The translations under genes were made by a program, and so were the position numbers. DNA of 5,909 nucleotides from Ignavibacteria bacterium (GTDB lineage: Bacteria > Bacteroidota > Ignavibacteria > UBA10030 > UBA6906). Of this stretch, positions 1-5,909 are shown in pieces. The stretch covers positions 1 through 5,909 of the forward strand of contig JAOUDE010000168.1 of NCBI GenBank assembly GCA_029859455.1. The letters are read 5' to 3'. Every line of letters starts with the position of its first letter. Within the stretch, counting starts at the first letter, position 1. The notes under the pieces are model-generated. The model ran no database searches. It was not told where the DNA came from and saw only the letters and a program-made list of their open reading frames with translations.

Positions 1-1610
1 CGACCACCATTACGGCACAGGGTCGGAGGAAGCCGGGTGCGTACCAGGCAATCATCGACGAAATCAACCGGGGTGTTCTCATCGTGAATTATACCGGCCA
101 CGGGAACCCGTCCGTCTGGGCGCATGAGAATATCTTCAACACCCAGACATCGATTCCGCAGCTGGTGAATGCCAACAAGCTGTCGCTCTTCTTCCTGGCG
201 ACATGTAATTTTTCCGATTTTGATGATCCGAACAGCTATACCGGGTCTGAACTGCTCTGCAACAGATCGGGTGGCGGAGCGATCGGCGTCGTGTCTGCGA
301 CGAGGAAGGTGTTCGCGGTCGAAAACTTCAACCTCAACGTTGATATCTATGACCGGATGTTCCTGGAGGATCAGTACGGACGGGCGATCGTTGACCGGCC
401 CGCGACCGCTTTGTTCCGAGCAAAGGTGGAGAATACCAATTCACTGAACGATCAGAAGTTTTTCTTCATGGGCGATCCGACGATGCGCCTTCAGTATCCT
501 CAGGGATTCGCTTCGATCGATACGATCAACGGAGAGCCGGTGGATTCCGTTAACGGTGTTCCACGCGCTGATTCCGATCCGATTTCAATCCGGGCGCTCC
601 AGAAGGTAACGATGTCCGGAGTAACACGGACGGACGACAACCGTCCTGAATCCGGTGTCAGCGGAGTGATCGAGCTGGTGGTGAATGACGCGACCCGGCA
701 GATTTCCATCCCGGGATTTCCTCCCGGCGCCGCCACGCCGTTCTCATACCGGGCAACCGGAGCCACAGTCTACAGAGGAGCCGCCTCGGTGACGGACGGC
801 CGGTATGGTGCGACGTTTATTGTGCCGAAGGATATCTCCTACGCTGATTCGAGCACGCGGGGCCGGATGATTGCCTATTACACCGATGATGTGTCCGACC
901 GACTCGCGTACACCGATAACATCTACGTCGGCGGAACCGATTCGACCGCATCGGATGATACGGATGGACCTGAGATCACGATCTATCTTAATACCCGATC
1001 GTTTCAGCCCGGCGACATCGTGAGCCATGATCCTCTTCTGCTGGTCGATCTGGTCGATTCCAGCGGGATCAACACGTCAACAGCCGGCATCGGCCACCGC
1101 ATCGAGGCCTGGTTGAACGGAGCGTCACAGAGCATCGACATCACCGATTCCTACGCCAGCGAACTGGATAATTTCCAGCGGGGGACGGTACAATTCGAGC
1201 TGCGCGACCTTCCCTTCGGGAGGAACTCGGTTGTCGTCAGAGCATGGGATGCATACAACAACGCGTCCACATCCGAGACGTTCTTTGAAGTGACTTCGGG
1301 AGATCAGCTCACGATCACCGATGTGATGAACTTTCCGAACCCGTTTGCACGGGAGACGATGTTCACGTTCAAACAGAACCAGCTGGTCCCGCTGAATATC
1401 ATTGTCCGGATCTACACGGTGGCAGGGCGCCTGATTCAGACACTCGAGACGACCTCTCCGGGAGAACCGTTCGTCAAGATCAACTGGGATGGGAGGGATC
1501 GTGACGGAGATGTCCTGGCAAACGGTGTGTATCTCTACAAGGTGGTGGTGTCGACCGTCGATGGTGCTCGCTCGACCGAAGCACTGGGAAAGATCGCTGT
1601 TCTGAAATGA
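1..1610 (+). CDS. porU: PorU, type IX secretion system sortase/protease, C25 (gingipain-like) family; 5' end cut by the window
   Basis: The frame is open from base 3 with no stop, so the gene begins upstream and the GTG at 84 is an internal Val, not a start; 535 residues are visible. PorU is the surface cysteine protease that removes the C-terminal sorting domain of T9SS cargo and attaches the mature protein to the cell surface. Fragment residues 1-168 are the end of the C25 catalytic domain. The catalytic His lies in VNYTGHGNP (codon 99-101) and the catalytic Cys in LATCNFSDFDDP (codon 204-206), 35 residues later, as expected for gingipain-type proteases. The PorU-like block GGGAIGVVSATR and the FFFMGDPTMRL end of the domain follow. 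Residues 170-430 are Ig-like beta segments typical of PorU (FIVPKDISYAD, DDTDGPEITIYLN, GIGHRIEAWLNG). The last 90 or so residues, from FPNPF (1332-1346) to the stop, form a FlgD-like/C-terminal-domain-like beta module with WDGRDRDGD and LANGVYLYK. A single intact frame and the adjacent porV strongly favour PorU over a generic C25 cargo protease. Confidence 0.93.
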   Translation, partial: TTITAQGRRKPGAYQAIIDEINRGVLIVNYTGHGNPSVWAHENIFNTQTSIPQLVNANKLSLFFLATCNFSDFDDPNSYTGSELLCNRSGGGAIGVVSATRKVFAVENFNLNVDIYDRMFLEDQYGRAIVDRPATALFRAKVENTNSLNDQKFFFMGDPTMRLQYPQGFASIDTINGEPVDSVNGVPRADSDPISIRALQKVTMSGVTRTDDNRPESGVSGVIELVVNDATRQISIPGFPPGAATPFSYRATGATVYRGAASVTDGRYGATFIVPKDISYADSSTRGRMIAYYTDDVSDRLAYTDNIYVGGTDSTASDDTDGPEITIYLNTRSFQPGDIVSHDPLLLVDLVDSSGINTSTAGIGHRIEAWLNGASQSIDITDSYASELDNFQRGTVQFELRDLPFGRNSVVVRAWDAYNNASTSETFFEVTSGDQLTITDVMNFPNPFARETMFTFKQNQLVPLNIIVRIYTVAGRLIQTLETTSPGEPFVKINWDGRDRDGDVLANGVYLYKVVVSTVDGARSTEALGKIAVLK

Positions 1611-1666
1611 AAGAATGTATGGAAAAGAGTATGTTATTGACTAATCAAAATTGGGAGATGGGTGAT
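1611..1666 (+). other. AT-rich spacer between porU and porV
   Basis: This 56-base stretch is clearly richer in A and T than its GC-rich flanks. It is open in the porV frame from an ATG at 1607 that overlaps the porU stop as ATGA, but the 20 residues it would encode are hydrophilic and would precede the obvious signal peptide. It is better read as a leader. It holds the ribosome binding site for porV and could hold a weak promoter, but no convincing Bacteroidota-type promoter (TAnnTTTG) is visible. Confidence 0.5.
1653..1657 (+). promoter_or_regulatory. Ribosome binding site of porV
   Basis: GGGAG lies 9 bases before the ATG at 1667. No comparable purine-rich motif sits at a suitable distance before the ATG at 1607. 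This site, together with the signal peptide beginning at the 1667 Met, decides the start in favour of 1667. Confidence 0.6.
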
Positions 1667-2770
1667 ATGTTACGAACGGGCTTGAAGGCATGTGGGGCAG
1701 GAATGTTTCTGGTGATGGCGCTGATCATGGTGCTGCCATCGCCTGCTGAGGCACAGGGTGAATCGGCTGTTCCGTTTCTGCTGATTGCGCCGAACTCGCG
1801 CGCATCAGGAATCGGCGAAAGCGGCACGGCGACGGTCGATGACGCCTCCGCGATTTTCTGGAATCCTGCAGGGCTGGCGTTTCAGAGAGGATATGAGGTC
1901 AGTATCACGCATGCGAGCTGGCTGCCTCAGTTCCAGCAGGCAGACCTCTTCTATGATTACCTGAATTACCGCCAGCGCATCGACGAGATCGGCGGAACAA
2001 TCGGTGCCAGTGTCACCTATCTGAACCTCGGCGAGTTTATCAGGACCAGTTCCAGCGGCCCGGACGAGATCGGAAGATTCAAGGCGTTCGAATTCGCTGT
2101 CACGGCCGGCTATGCAACGACGGTTTTTGATGACCTCGGTCTCGGCATGAACCTCCGGTATATCCACAGTTCCCTCTCTCCGATCGGTACGGAGCAGGAG
2201 CAGGGGAGCGGCGTGGCCTCGACCGTCAGTTTCGATATTGCCGCGATGTATCGCCCTCAGACCGATGATGCCTGGGGCCGTTTCAGCGCCGGCATCAACC
2301 TGTCGAATATCGGTCCGAAAGTAACGTATATCGACGCGGCTCAGGCGGATCCTCTTCCGACGAACCTCCGTCTGGGACTCGGCTACAAACTTCTGGATGA
2401 TGAATTCAATGAACTCACCGCGTCGCTCGATTTCTCGCGGCTGCTGGTCAATCGGGATTCGACCGGCGCCTCCGATCCTGTCTACGAAGCAATCTTCTCC
2501 AGCTGGGGAGACGGGTCCGGTCTGAACAAAGTAAACACCAGCGGAGGTATCGAGTACTGGTACGGGGCGCCGCGCCTCCTCGCACTCCGCCTCGGCTACT
2601 TCTATGAAGACCCGTCGTTCGGAAACCGACAGTTTCTCACATTCGGTGCGGGCATCCGGTTTGATATTTATGGATTCGACTTCAGTTACATCTCTGCGGA
2701 GGAAAACCATCCCCTCTCAGACACCATTCGCTTCTCGCTCCTGATTGCCTGGGGTGCCGGTGAAGAATAG
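1667..2770 (+). CDS. porV: PorV (LptO), type IX secretion outer-membrane shuttle protein
   Basis: PorV is an outer-membrane beta-barrel of the FadL-like PorV/PorQ family. It collects cargo from the SprA translocon through the cargo's C-terminal domain and hands it to the PorU sortase complex. The start at 1667 gives 367 residues, near the usual family length. A signal peptide is clear: MLRTGLK, then a hydrophobic core FLVMALIMVL, then the cleavage region SPAEAQG. The mature N-terminus matches the PorV signature: AVPFLLIAPNSRASGIGESG (about residues 35-54), followed by DDASAIFWNPAGLAF. Further family features are the SVTYLNLGEF strand, GRFKAFEFAVTAGY, the LGLGMNLRYIHSSL strand and the alternating polar/hydrophobic strands of a barrel. 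The C-terminus has FGAGIRFDIYGFDFSYI and HPLSDTIRFSLLIAW, as expected for an outer-membrane barrel end. It lies just behind porU, an arrangement known in T9SS-bearing genomes, and the two are probably co-transcribed. An alternative start at 1607 (387 residues, overlapping the porU stop) is possible but would put 20 hydrophilic residues before the signal peptide. The PorV call is stronger than PorQ because of the adjacent porU and the N-terminal signature. Confidence 0.93.
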   Translation: MLRTGLKACGAGMFLVMALIMVLPSPAEAQGESAVPFLLIAPNSRASGIGESGTATVDDASAIFWNPAGLAFQRGYEVSITHASWLPQFQQADLFYDYLNYRQRIDEIGGTIGASVTYLNLGEFIRTSSSGPDEIGRFKAFEFAVTAGYATTVFDDLGLGMNLRYIHSSLSPIGTEQEQGSGVASTVSFDIAAMYRPQTDDAWGRFSAGINLSNIGPKVTYIDAAQADPLPTNLRLGLGYKLLDDEFNELTASLDFSRLLVNRDSTGASDPVYEAIFSSWGDGSGLNKVNTSGGIEYWYGAPRLLALRLGYFYEDPSFGNRQFLTFGAGIRFDIYGFDFSYISAEENHPLSDTIRFSLLIAWGAGEE

Positions 2771-2786
2771 AAATCTCACCCAGGCA
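2746..2786 (+). other. Imperfect inverted repeat (stem-loop) across the porV stop codon
   Basis: TGCCTGGGGTG (2746-2756) pairs with CACCCAGGCA (2777-2786): ten base pairs with one bulged G at 2754 and a 20-base loop that contains the porV stop codon. No T-tract follows, so it is not a standard intrinsic terminator. It could be an mRNA processing or stability element, or be fortuitous. Confidence 0.4.
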
Positions 2787-2795
2787 CGACAGTAC

Positions 2796-2805
2796 AGGTA
2801 GAGGG
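2796..2805 (+). promoter_or_regulatory. Ribosome binding region of the M6-like gene
   Basis: AGGTAGAGGG is a purine-rich stretch ending 3 bases before the ATG at 2809. The AGG at 2796-2798 has the more usual spacing, while GAGGG at 2801-2805 is unusually close. The ATG at 2809 is the only ATG, GTG or TTG in this frame after the upstream stop at 2761-2763, so the start is well fixed. Confidence 0.5.
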
Positions 2806-2808
2806 CTC

Positions 2809-5800
2809 ATGGTCAGGATTCCGGCAATACTTCTCTTTATCCTCCCGATTCTAACATGGACAGGATCGGGGCAGCAGATGAGTCATCCCGTGATGGCCTC
2901 ACGGGATGATCTGTTCTATGCCCCCCGTCCACTGCTGACGGGACCCGACACCGTACGTGTTCTCGCTGTCATGGTTCAGTTCCAGCAAGACGATATCAAC
3001 ACGACGACAGGGAACGGACGGTTCGATCTTTCAACAACGTCCGATCCGATTCTCGATCCTCCCCCGCACAACGGACTATTTTTCGAAGCGCATCTGACGT
3101 TTCTCAGAAACTATTTCGCGAAAGCGTCCGACGGGAAACAGATCGTTACAACAACGCTGGTGGACACGATCTACACGCTCCCGAACGTCATGCGGAACTA
3201 CAGTCCGCAGCGCGGCGAAAATAACCTGAAGCTCGCACAGCTGGCGCAGGAGACATGGGGGCTTGTCGATGCCTCGGGGAAGGTCACCGATTATTCTGCG
3301 TACGACTGTTTCGTGATTTTCCATGCCGGAACAGGACGTGATATCGATCTGACCTCGCTCTTCGGATTCGATCCGACGCCGCACGATATTCCCTCCATTT
3401 TTTTCGGCCCGGGCGGTTTCAGGGATGCCTTTGGCCGCCAGTATCCGGGGATTGTGGTGAACAGCGGTCAGGATACGATTTGGAACTCCGCCATCCTCCC
3501 GGAGACGGAGAACAGATTGATTCCGACGCTGACCGGCGATATTCTTCTGGAGATCAGCTTCAACGGGTTGCTGTGTGCGTCGGTGGCGAGCTATCTCGGC
3601 CTCCCGGATCTGTTTAATACCGAAACAGGAGGTTCCGCGATCGGGCGCTTCGGTCTGATGGACGGACAGTCAATCTTCAGCTACTTCGGCGTGTTTCCTC
3701 CGGAGCCTTCGGCATGGGAGAAATATTACCTCGGATGGATCGCGCCGATCGACGCGGGATCGGCTGAGCAGACGTTCGCTCTTCCGGCAGTCAGCGCCGT
3801 TACGACCGATACCGTCTACCGTTTCGCGTTCTCCGCTACCGAATATTTTCTTGTCGAAAACCGGCAGCGCGACCCGGGCGGTAACGGACAGATGGTTACT
3901 TCCGTGTTCAACGGAACAACGGTCACGAAAACCTACCCGAGAGACACGACCGGCTTCAATGCATTCGATGTTTCGGACCTGGCTGGAGTGATCACGGATG
4001 TTGAGGATCTTGACTGGAGCCTTCCGGGTGGTGTTGATGTCGGGGGCAACCGGTTGACCGGCGGCGCGCTTGTGTGGCATATCGACGAGTCGCTCATACA
4101 GCGGAAGATCGGCACAAACAGCATCAATGCAGATCCCGCCGAACGGGGAGTCGATCTGGAGGAAGCGGACGGTTCGCAGGATATCGGGCAGGACTACGGT
4201 TTTCTTTCCGCAGGTTCAGGAAGTGAAGAGGGAACCGCTCTCGATTTCTGGTACGAAGGGAACCCCGTGCCTGTCTTCGAGAACCTGTTCTCGGCGACCA
4301 CTTTCCCGGCAAGCCGGAGCAATGCCGGTGCGTTCAGTCTCGTCACGCTCTCCGGTTTCAGCGCCGCAGGTGCCCGGATGACGTTCACCGGTTCGATGGG
4401 GGATGGTGCGACTGTTCCTATGGCCGGATTTCCACGCACCACCGGTGAGTTGCTGCCTGACCCGTCACTCGCTGTAGCGCCTCTTCAGACCGGAGGAGGG
4501 TTCAGCATCCTCGTGACCGCGACCGGCGAAGGTGTTCCGGAGGTCGGACTCGAAGGGGATACCACTGTGGCCGCGCCGGCACCGGGAAAGCTTTTTGCAT
4601 GGACCCCTGACGGAGGAGCTGCCATGACCGGCGGTTTTTCCGACGGGAGGATCGTTGCGGCGACGAATTCCGGTATCGCCGCGCGACTGGAGGGCGCCGT
4701 ATCGGTGCGCGACCTGAACAATGATGGAATCCCGGAGCTGATTCTGGTCCAGGAAAAGGAGGGAGCCGGTTCATCCCCGGTCTCGATCCTCAAGGCGGTG
4801 ACGCCGGTCGATATGAACGGCGACAGCCTCGCCGATCAGCTGTTCGAGCTGACGCTGGGTCACGTCGTGTCGACAATCCCGGTCGCCGCGGATTCCATGA
4901 TCGCTGTGGGCGCCGGCCCGATGGTGTATTTTATCCGGCATGACGGTGTGCTCGTAGACAGTGTTCAGGCGGTCGATGATGCACTGGAGTCTGTCGCAGG
5001 GATCAGTGTTTATGCTCAACCGTTCGCGTTTCTCATAACAGGGTCGGATGGATCGATCTCTGTTCATGCCAGAACGACGGACGGGAGTATCCAGGAAATC
5101 GGGTACGGCATGGCGAACGTCGGCTCGCCGGTCTCCGGTCCGGCGGTGACTGGTTTTTGGGGAGCGAACGGGGAAACGGGCCATGTCGTCGCAACGACGA
5201 CCGATGGCGTGCTTTCAGTCCTGACAACCAAGGAGGGACTCGCTCCGCTTCACGGATTTCCAGTTTCGACCGGGTTGCCTTGTTCAGTACCGCCGGCACT
5301 GGCAGATATCAACAGTGACGGTGTCCGTGACATCGTGATGTTCGCAGGAAACCGGATCTTCGTCTATAATATTTCCGGCGCGGTCGTCGATAATTTCCCG
5401 GTGACACTCGATTCGGAGATTGCCTCGGCTCCTGTGGTTGCGGATATCGACGGAGATCTCGACCTGGATATCATTGCCGTCACGGTCGACGGCTTCGTCG
5501 CTGCGATTGACCGGTCGGGCCGATATGCCGCCGGCTTCCCGCTCCAGGCCGGGAAAGGCCGTCAGTCTGTCGCTGTCCTTGAAGTGCCGACACCATCATT
5601 CTCCTCATTCGATATCGGGCTTGTCGTTGCTTCGATCGACGAAGGATCGGTGACGGGGTGGACCACCGGTTCAGTGCCGTCCGGTGCGCAGGCGCTGTTC
5701 CCATGGCCACAGTACCAGAGGGATGCAGCGAGAAGCGGACTGGTGACAGGGGGCCTGTCAGGAACTCCGGTGAGCTCATCTTTTTTCCCGGCTGACCGTG

Positions 5801-5909
5801 TGTACAACTGGCCGAATCCCGTATATGACGGCAATACCCACTTCCGGTTCTTTGTGGGAGAGGATGCACGGGTCAGGATCACGGTGTTCGACCTTGACGG
5901 GGAGCAGGT
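2809..5909 (+). CDS. Secreted M6-like pseudopeptidase with beta-propeller and T9SS sorting domain; 3' end cut by the window
   Basis: One uninterrupted frame of 1033 codons that leaves the window still open. Residues 1-21 are a signal peptide (hydrophobic AILLFILPILTW, cleavage near GSG/QQ). Residues about 47-530 resemble the M6/immune-inhibitor-A family: VRVLAVMVQF, FFEAHLTFLRNYF, FVIFHAGTG (about 167-175), GLPDLFN (264-270), GRFGLMD with a candidate Met-turn Met284, YFLVENRQ (346-353) and GALVWHIDE (418-426). The zinc motif HExxHxxGxxD is expected at 257-267, but the sequence there is ASVASYLGLPD: both His and the Glu are gone while Gly264 and Asp267 remain. Catalysis as a zinc protease is therefore unlikely. 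Residues about 540-975 look like seven or eight propeller blades, with acidic calcium-type loops DLNNDG (635), DMNGD (668), DINSDG (833) and DIDGDLD (879), then FPWPQYQRDAARSG (964-977). YNWPNP (999-1004) and ARVRITVFDLDGE begin a T9SS type A sorting domain; its last 50 or so residues are outside the window. It probably shares the mRNA of porU and porV. The role is inferred: surface-displayed or secreted, perhaps binding peptide or polysaccharide. The substrate is unknown. Confidence 0.85.
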   Translation, partial: MVRIPAILLFILPILTWTGSGQQMSHPVMASRDDLFYAPRPLLTGPDTVRVLAVMVQFQQDDINTTTGNGRFDLSTTSDPILDPPPHNGLFFEAHLTFLRNYFAKASDGKQIVTTTLVDTIYTLPNVMRNYSPQRGENNLKLAQLAQETWGLVDASGKVTDYSAYDCFVIFHAGTGRDIDLTSLFGFDPTPHDIPSIFFGPGGFRDAFGRQYPGIVVNSGQDTIWNSAILPETENRLIPTLTGDILLEISFNGLLCASVASYLGLPDLFNTETGGSAIGRFGLMDGQSIFSYFGVFPPEPSAWEKYYLGWIAPIDAGSAEQTFALPAVSAVTTDTVYRFAFSATEYFLVENRQRDPGGNGQMVTSVFNGTTVTKTYPRDTTGFNAFDVSDLAGVITDVEDLDWSLPGGVDVGGNRLTGGALVWHIDESLIQRKIGTNSINADPAERGVDLEEADGSQDIGQDYGFLSAGSGSEEGTALDFWYEGNPVPVFENLFSATTFPASRSNAGAFSLVTLSGFSAAGARMTFTGSMGDGATVPMAGFPRTTGELLPDPSLAVAPLQTGGGFSILVTATGEGVPEVGLEGDTTVAAPAPGKLFAWTPDGGAAMTGGFSDGRIVAATNSGIAARLEGAVSVRDLNNDGIPELILVQEKEGAGSSPVSILKAVTPVDMNGDSLADQLFELTLGHVVSTIPVAADSMIAVGAGPMVYFIRHDGVLVDSVQAVDDALESVAGISVYAQPFAFLITGSDGSISVHARTTDGSIQEIGYGMANVGSPVSGPAVTGFWGANGETGHVVATTTDGVLSVLTTKEGLAPLHGFPVSTGLPCSVPPALADINSDGVRDIVMFAGNRIFVYNISGAVVDNFPVTLDSEIASAPVVADIDGDLDLDIIAVTVDGFVAAIDRSGRYAAGFPLQAGKGRQSVAVLEVPTPSFSSFDIGLVVASIDEGSVTGWTTGSVPSGAQALFPWPQYQRDAARSGLVTGGLSGTPVSSSFFPADRVYNWPNPVYDGNTHFRFFVGEDARVRITVFDLDGEQ
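2883..2909 (+). other. Perfect 11-bp hairpin inside the start of the M6-like gene
   Basis: TCATCCCGTGA (2883-2893) and TCACGGGATGA (2899-2909) are exact reverse complements separated by the 5-base loop TGGCC, and a G-U pair (2882/2910) could extend the stem. It lies 74 bases after the start codon, over codons 25-34, just past the signal peptide. No T-tract follows it. It could slow translation or transcription near the signal peptide boundary, but coding chance cannot be excluded. Confidence 0.5.
5278..5556 (+). repeat. Tandem propeller-blade repeat (protein level, two best-preserved copies)
   Basis: Two adjacent units of about 46 residues share the pattern small-Pro-hydrophobic, ADI(N/D)xDxxxDI, a hydrophobic strand, G-x-hydrophobic, an (I/R)SG turn and a closing (N/G)FP. 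The copies are PPALADINSDGVRDIVMF...ISGAVVDNFPV and APVVADIDGDLDLDIIAV...RSGRYAAGFPL. This is the FG-GAP/VCBS-like blade pattern. The earlier blades of the same protein are more diverged and several lack the acidic loop. The repeat is visible in protein but not as exact DNA repetition. Confidence 0.7.

Noticed and set aside
84..86. GTG at 84 as the start of the first gene
   Set aside because: The frame is open back to base 3, and the upstream residues (including DEINRGVLIV) continue the C25 domain. The GTG is an internal Val just before the catalytic His motif.
1637..1668. TTGACT and TGATAT as a sigma-70-like promoter for porV
   Set aside because: The spacing is 20 bases and the second box overlaps the chosen start codon. 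Bacteroidota-type promoters use a different consensus.
1805..2710. A 301-residue open frame on the minus strand opposite porV
   Set aside because: It lies wholly inside porV, whose protein matches a known family along its length. The antisense translation is rich in Arg, Glu and Asp, has no recognisable domain and looks like a product of GC-biased third positions.
3396..3403. Run of seven T as a possible intrinsic terminator
   Set aside because: It lies inside the coding frame (Ile-Phe-Phe codons) and no stable GC-rich hairpin directly precedes it.
3541..3600. Loss of the M6 zinc motif caused by a frameshift or sequence error
   Set aside because: The M6-like motifs on both sides are in the same frame, and neither of the other two forward frames encodes HExxH over this stretch.
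3076..5882. Many minus- and plus-strand open frames of 60-140 codons within the third gene
   Set aside because: All overlap the single long plus-strand frame that carries consistent domain motifs. Their translations are low-complexity Arg/Pro/Ser-rich and show no family resemblance.

Overview
The window carries three consecutive plus-strand genes that read as one transcription unit belonging to a type IX secretion system (T9SS). The first and last genes run off the ends of the window. T9SS is found in Bacteroidota and their relatives. By eye the GC content is in the mid-50s percent and codon third positions favour G/C, which suits a higher-GC lineage of the Bacteroidota/Chlorobiota/Ignavibacteriota/Rhodothermota-Balneolota assemblage better than a low-GC flavobacterium. 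The lineage is an inference and cannot be fixed from this sequence alone.

Layout: (1) 1-1610 holds the C-terminal 535 codons of PorU, the gingipain-like (C25 family) protease-sortase of the T9SS, with its catalytic His and Cys both visible. (2) After a short AT-rich spacer, 1667-2770 encodes PorV, the outer-membrane beta-barrel that shuttles cargo from the translocon to PorU. (3) After 38 bp, 2809 to the window end is one open frame of at least 1033 codons. It encodes a secreted protein with a signal peptide, an M6 (immune-inhibitor-A-like) metallopeptidase-like domain, a beta-propeller with FG-GAP/VCBS-type acidic loops, and the beginning of a T9SS type A C-terminal sorting domain cut by the window edge.

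How they fit: PorV receives cargo carrying the C-terminal sorting domain, and PorU cleaves that domain and attaches the mature protein to the cell surface. The third gene looks like a cargo of this machinery and sits directly behind the two components that would process it.

The most notable observation is that the third protein keeps the M6 framework but has Ala-Ser-Val-Ala-Ser where the zinc-binding HExxH should be, so it is probably a non-catalytic pseudopeptidase. Two RNA hairpins are also visible: one spans the porV stop codon, and a perfect 11-bp one lies just inside the third gene. I see no RNA genes, mobile elements, CRISPR arrays or convincing intrinsic terminators.
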